Shown here in pieces: positions 62,690 to 64,000 of a DNA stretch of 64,000 bases (positions are counted from its first letter, which is position 1; each line of letters opens with the position of its first letter). The translations under genes were made by a program, and so were the position numbers. Source of the DNA: an uncultured Clostridia bacterium (GTDB lineage: Bacteria; Bacillota; Clostridia; Oscillospirales; Acutalibacteraceae). Location of the stretch: the NCBI GenBank assembly GCA_937884975.1, contig CAKZZS010000050.1:26603-90602 (forward strand), written 5' to 3'. The notes under the pieces were generated by a model. The model had not been told where the DNA came from. It did not search any database and saw only the letters and a list, made by a program, of their open reading frames with translations.

Positions 62690-63013
62690 ACTTATAAATA
62701 AGGGGACTTCCAATTCCTCAAATAACAAAGGAACACGCAACCTTGCATCACTATTTGCGCCAGCACAAATCCGACTTCCAAACAAAACTACTATAAATCT
62801 ATTTTGTTTTTCCATCATAAATCAGACACTAATATCATTCACACGACTACGAACGCACAAGACAATCATTCACATTATTTTGTGAATGTATGAGTGTGTT
62901 GGAAGGTGTCATGCGGGGATGGATCTGTGTCAATAATTACACCTATGAGAAACTCATGGTGCCGCTCGCATAAAAGCGAACCATTCGAAGTCAAATCTGA
63001 TTGCTCATACTGA
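62690..63013 (-). ncRNA. Predicted retron msr-msd noncoding RNA
   Basis: Read on the minus strand: an a1-like segment (62984-62999) pairs with an a2-like segment (62766-62781) at 15 of 16 positions counting G-U pairs. Between them lie msr-type hairpins TCGC-TTTTAT-GCGA (62966-62979) and ATGAG-TTT-CTCAT (62945-62957), and an msd-type perfect hairpin CATTCACA-AAATAA-TGTGAATG (62867-62888), plus an AAACAAAA/TTTTGTTT stem (62781-62812 region). The order a1, msr, msd, a2 before effector and RT is the retron layout. Exact 5' and 3' ends and the branching G are not fixed. Confidence 0.75.
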
Positions 63014-63020
63014 CAGAATA

Positions 63021-63049
63021 ATTATATCATAAAAACTAGTATAATGCAA
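63021..63049 (-). promoter_or_regulatory. Promoter of the retron
   Basis: On the minus strand, TTGCAT (63044-63049) and TATAAT (63021-63026) are 17 bp apart, putting transcription start near 63014, just before the a1 segment. Confidence 0.75.
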
Positions 63050-63255
63050 TCTCACATTGTTATATTTAATCTTGTTAACAATTGCTTGTCAAGTACGATA
63101 ATCCATGAGACTTTTCACATCAATAATACGAGTAAAACTTGTTAACTTTTATTATGTTATTATATATCTCCAGCGACCGAGTCGATGGGATACTCTCCAA
63201 AAAATAATAGATATAAACTTGATAAAATACACAACAAAACACACGGGAGCTTAAT
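63050..63255. other. Noncoding AT-rich gap between retron and hsdS segment
   Basis: No supported gene. It contains a small CGAC-CGA-GTCG inverted repeat (about 63174-63184). This is probably a junction between unrelated modules. Confidence 0.4.
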
Positions 63256-63261
63256 TCAGCG

Positions 63262-64000
63262 CCCATTGTTGTAATTTACATTATGAGAAGTTTGCTGACG
63301 GAACCGTAAAATGCATTGAAGAAGAAATACCTTTTGAATTGCCTATGGGATGGTCATGGACAAGATTAGAACAACTAACAACGGTTATCACTGACTATGT
63401 TGCTAATGGTAGTTTTGCTTCGCTAAAAGCTAATGTAAACACATATAAAGAGAAAAACTATGCGTTGTTTGTTCGGACAATTGATTTCGCTAATGATTTT
63501 AAAAAAGATTTAGTTTATATTGATAAAAGCAGTTATGATTTTTTAGAGAAATCTAAATTATATGGCGGCGAATTAATGTTGAGTAATATTGGTGCTTCTA
63601 TTGGAAAAGTTTTTAAAATTCCTAAATTTGATATACCAATGTCATTAGCGCCAAATTCAATTATTCTAAAATTTCTTGATGACATAACTTCAGACTATTT
63701 TGAAATTGTATTCAAATCTTTTGTCGGTCAAAAGTATTTAGAAAAGTTGTCTGCAGGTGCCGCAATGCCTAAGTTTAACAAAACCGATTTGCGCCTAATG
63801 ATAGTGCCACTTCCTTCGTTAAATGAACAAATTAAAATAGTTAAAGTTTATAGCGAATCAAACGCAATCATAACTTCAATTAAAAAGAACCAATCAAGTA
63901 TAAATAATATAATAGAATTAGTTAAATCAAAAATCTTGGATTTAGCTATACAAGGAAAACTCGTTCCACAGGACCCTGATGATGAGCCGGCATCGGTGCT
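63262..64000 (+). pseudogene. hsdS: Type I restriction specificity subunit (HsdS) segment without a credible start; runs off the window
   Basis: The open frame reads NLHYEKFADGTVKCIEEEIP then FELPMGWSWTRLEQL, a target-recognition domain, and the conserved ILDLAIQGKLVPQDPDDEPASVL at the right edge. The NLHYEKFADG start is normally in the middle of HsdS, after the first recognition domain. Upstream in frame is a stop (about 63253) and no good start; the only in-frame ATG is in ELPMGW (about 63342). It may be a silent hsdS cassette or a 5'-truncated gene. The rest lies beyond 64000. Confidence 0.7.

Overview
The window looks like chromosome from an anaerobic, gut-type Firmicute (class Clostridia, probably Oscillospirales/Ruminococcaceae-like). 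Supporting evidence is a Gram-positive PolC, the pyrH-frr-uppS-cdsA-dxr-rseP-ispG-polC gene order, strong GGAGG ribosome binding sites, sortases with LPxTG proteins, and a K+-dependent membrane pyrophosphatase. No species can be named from the sequence alone.

Layout. 1-7631 (minus): a myo-inositol catabolism operon (iolD, iolB, iolC, an iolJ-type aldolase) that also holds a SanA-like membrane protein and begins with a GH38 alpha-mannosidase. 7.8-11.3 kb (plus): a transglutaminase-fold lipid-anchored or membrane-tethered protein and hppA. 11.3-15.3 kb (minus): a membrane protein, then a VanY-type D,D-carboxypeptidase with an OmpR/HisKA two-component system. 15.4-17.8 kb (plus): a membrane protein resembling an inactive M28 peptidase, and a lipoprotein. 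17.8-24.8 kb (minus): a full aromatic operon (aroF, tyrA, aroB, aroA, aroC, pheA, aroQ), preceded by a Tyr/Phe leader peptide and attenuator. 24.9-36.9 kb (minus): a zinc-ribbon membrane protein, an M20 peptidase, and the pyrH-to-polC operon, in which PolC lacks its proofreading exonuclease. 37-46 kb: an NahK-like kinase, GH31 glycosidase, FkbM methyltransferase, citrate synthase, and a secreted beta-helix protein with cell-wall-binding repeats.

46,320-61,194 is an integrative mobilizable element in a tRNA-Trp gene, bounded by a 40-bp direct repeat. It encodes a tyrosine integrase, a MobP-type relaxase with an accessory protein, an excisionase-like protein and a candidate oriT. Its cargo is a complete sortase-assembled pilus operon (VWA tip adhesin, major pilin, class C sortase, minor pilin, second sortase), with a divergent regulator pair (an XRE-receiver fusion and a LytS-type kinase). 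The element carries its own consensus promoter and tRNA 5' half, so the tRNA-Trp is rebuilt at the right end. A broken kinase copy and an IS200/IS605 transposase remnant lie near the right end.

61.2-64 kb looks like a defence region. It holds a retron, read as promoter, msr-msd-like ncRNA with a1/a2 pairing, a 68-aa membrane protein and a reverse transcriptase with NAxxH, YVDD and ITG motifs. It is followed by a type I restriction specificity (hsdS) segment without a credible start that runs off the window.

The most notable items are the ribosome-mediated attenuator in front of the aro operon, the exonuclease-less PolC, the mobile pilus element, and the compact retron.
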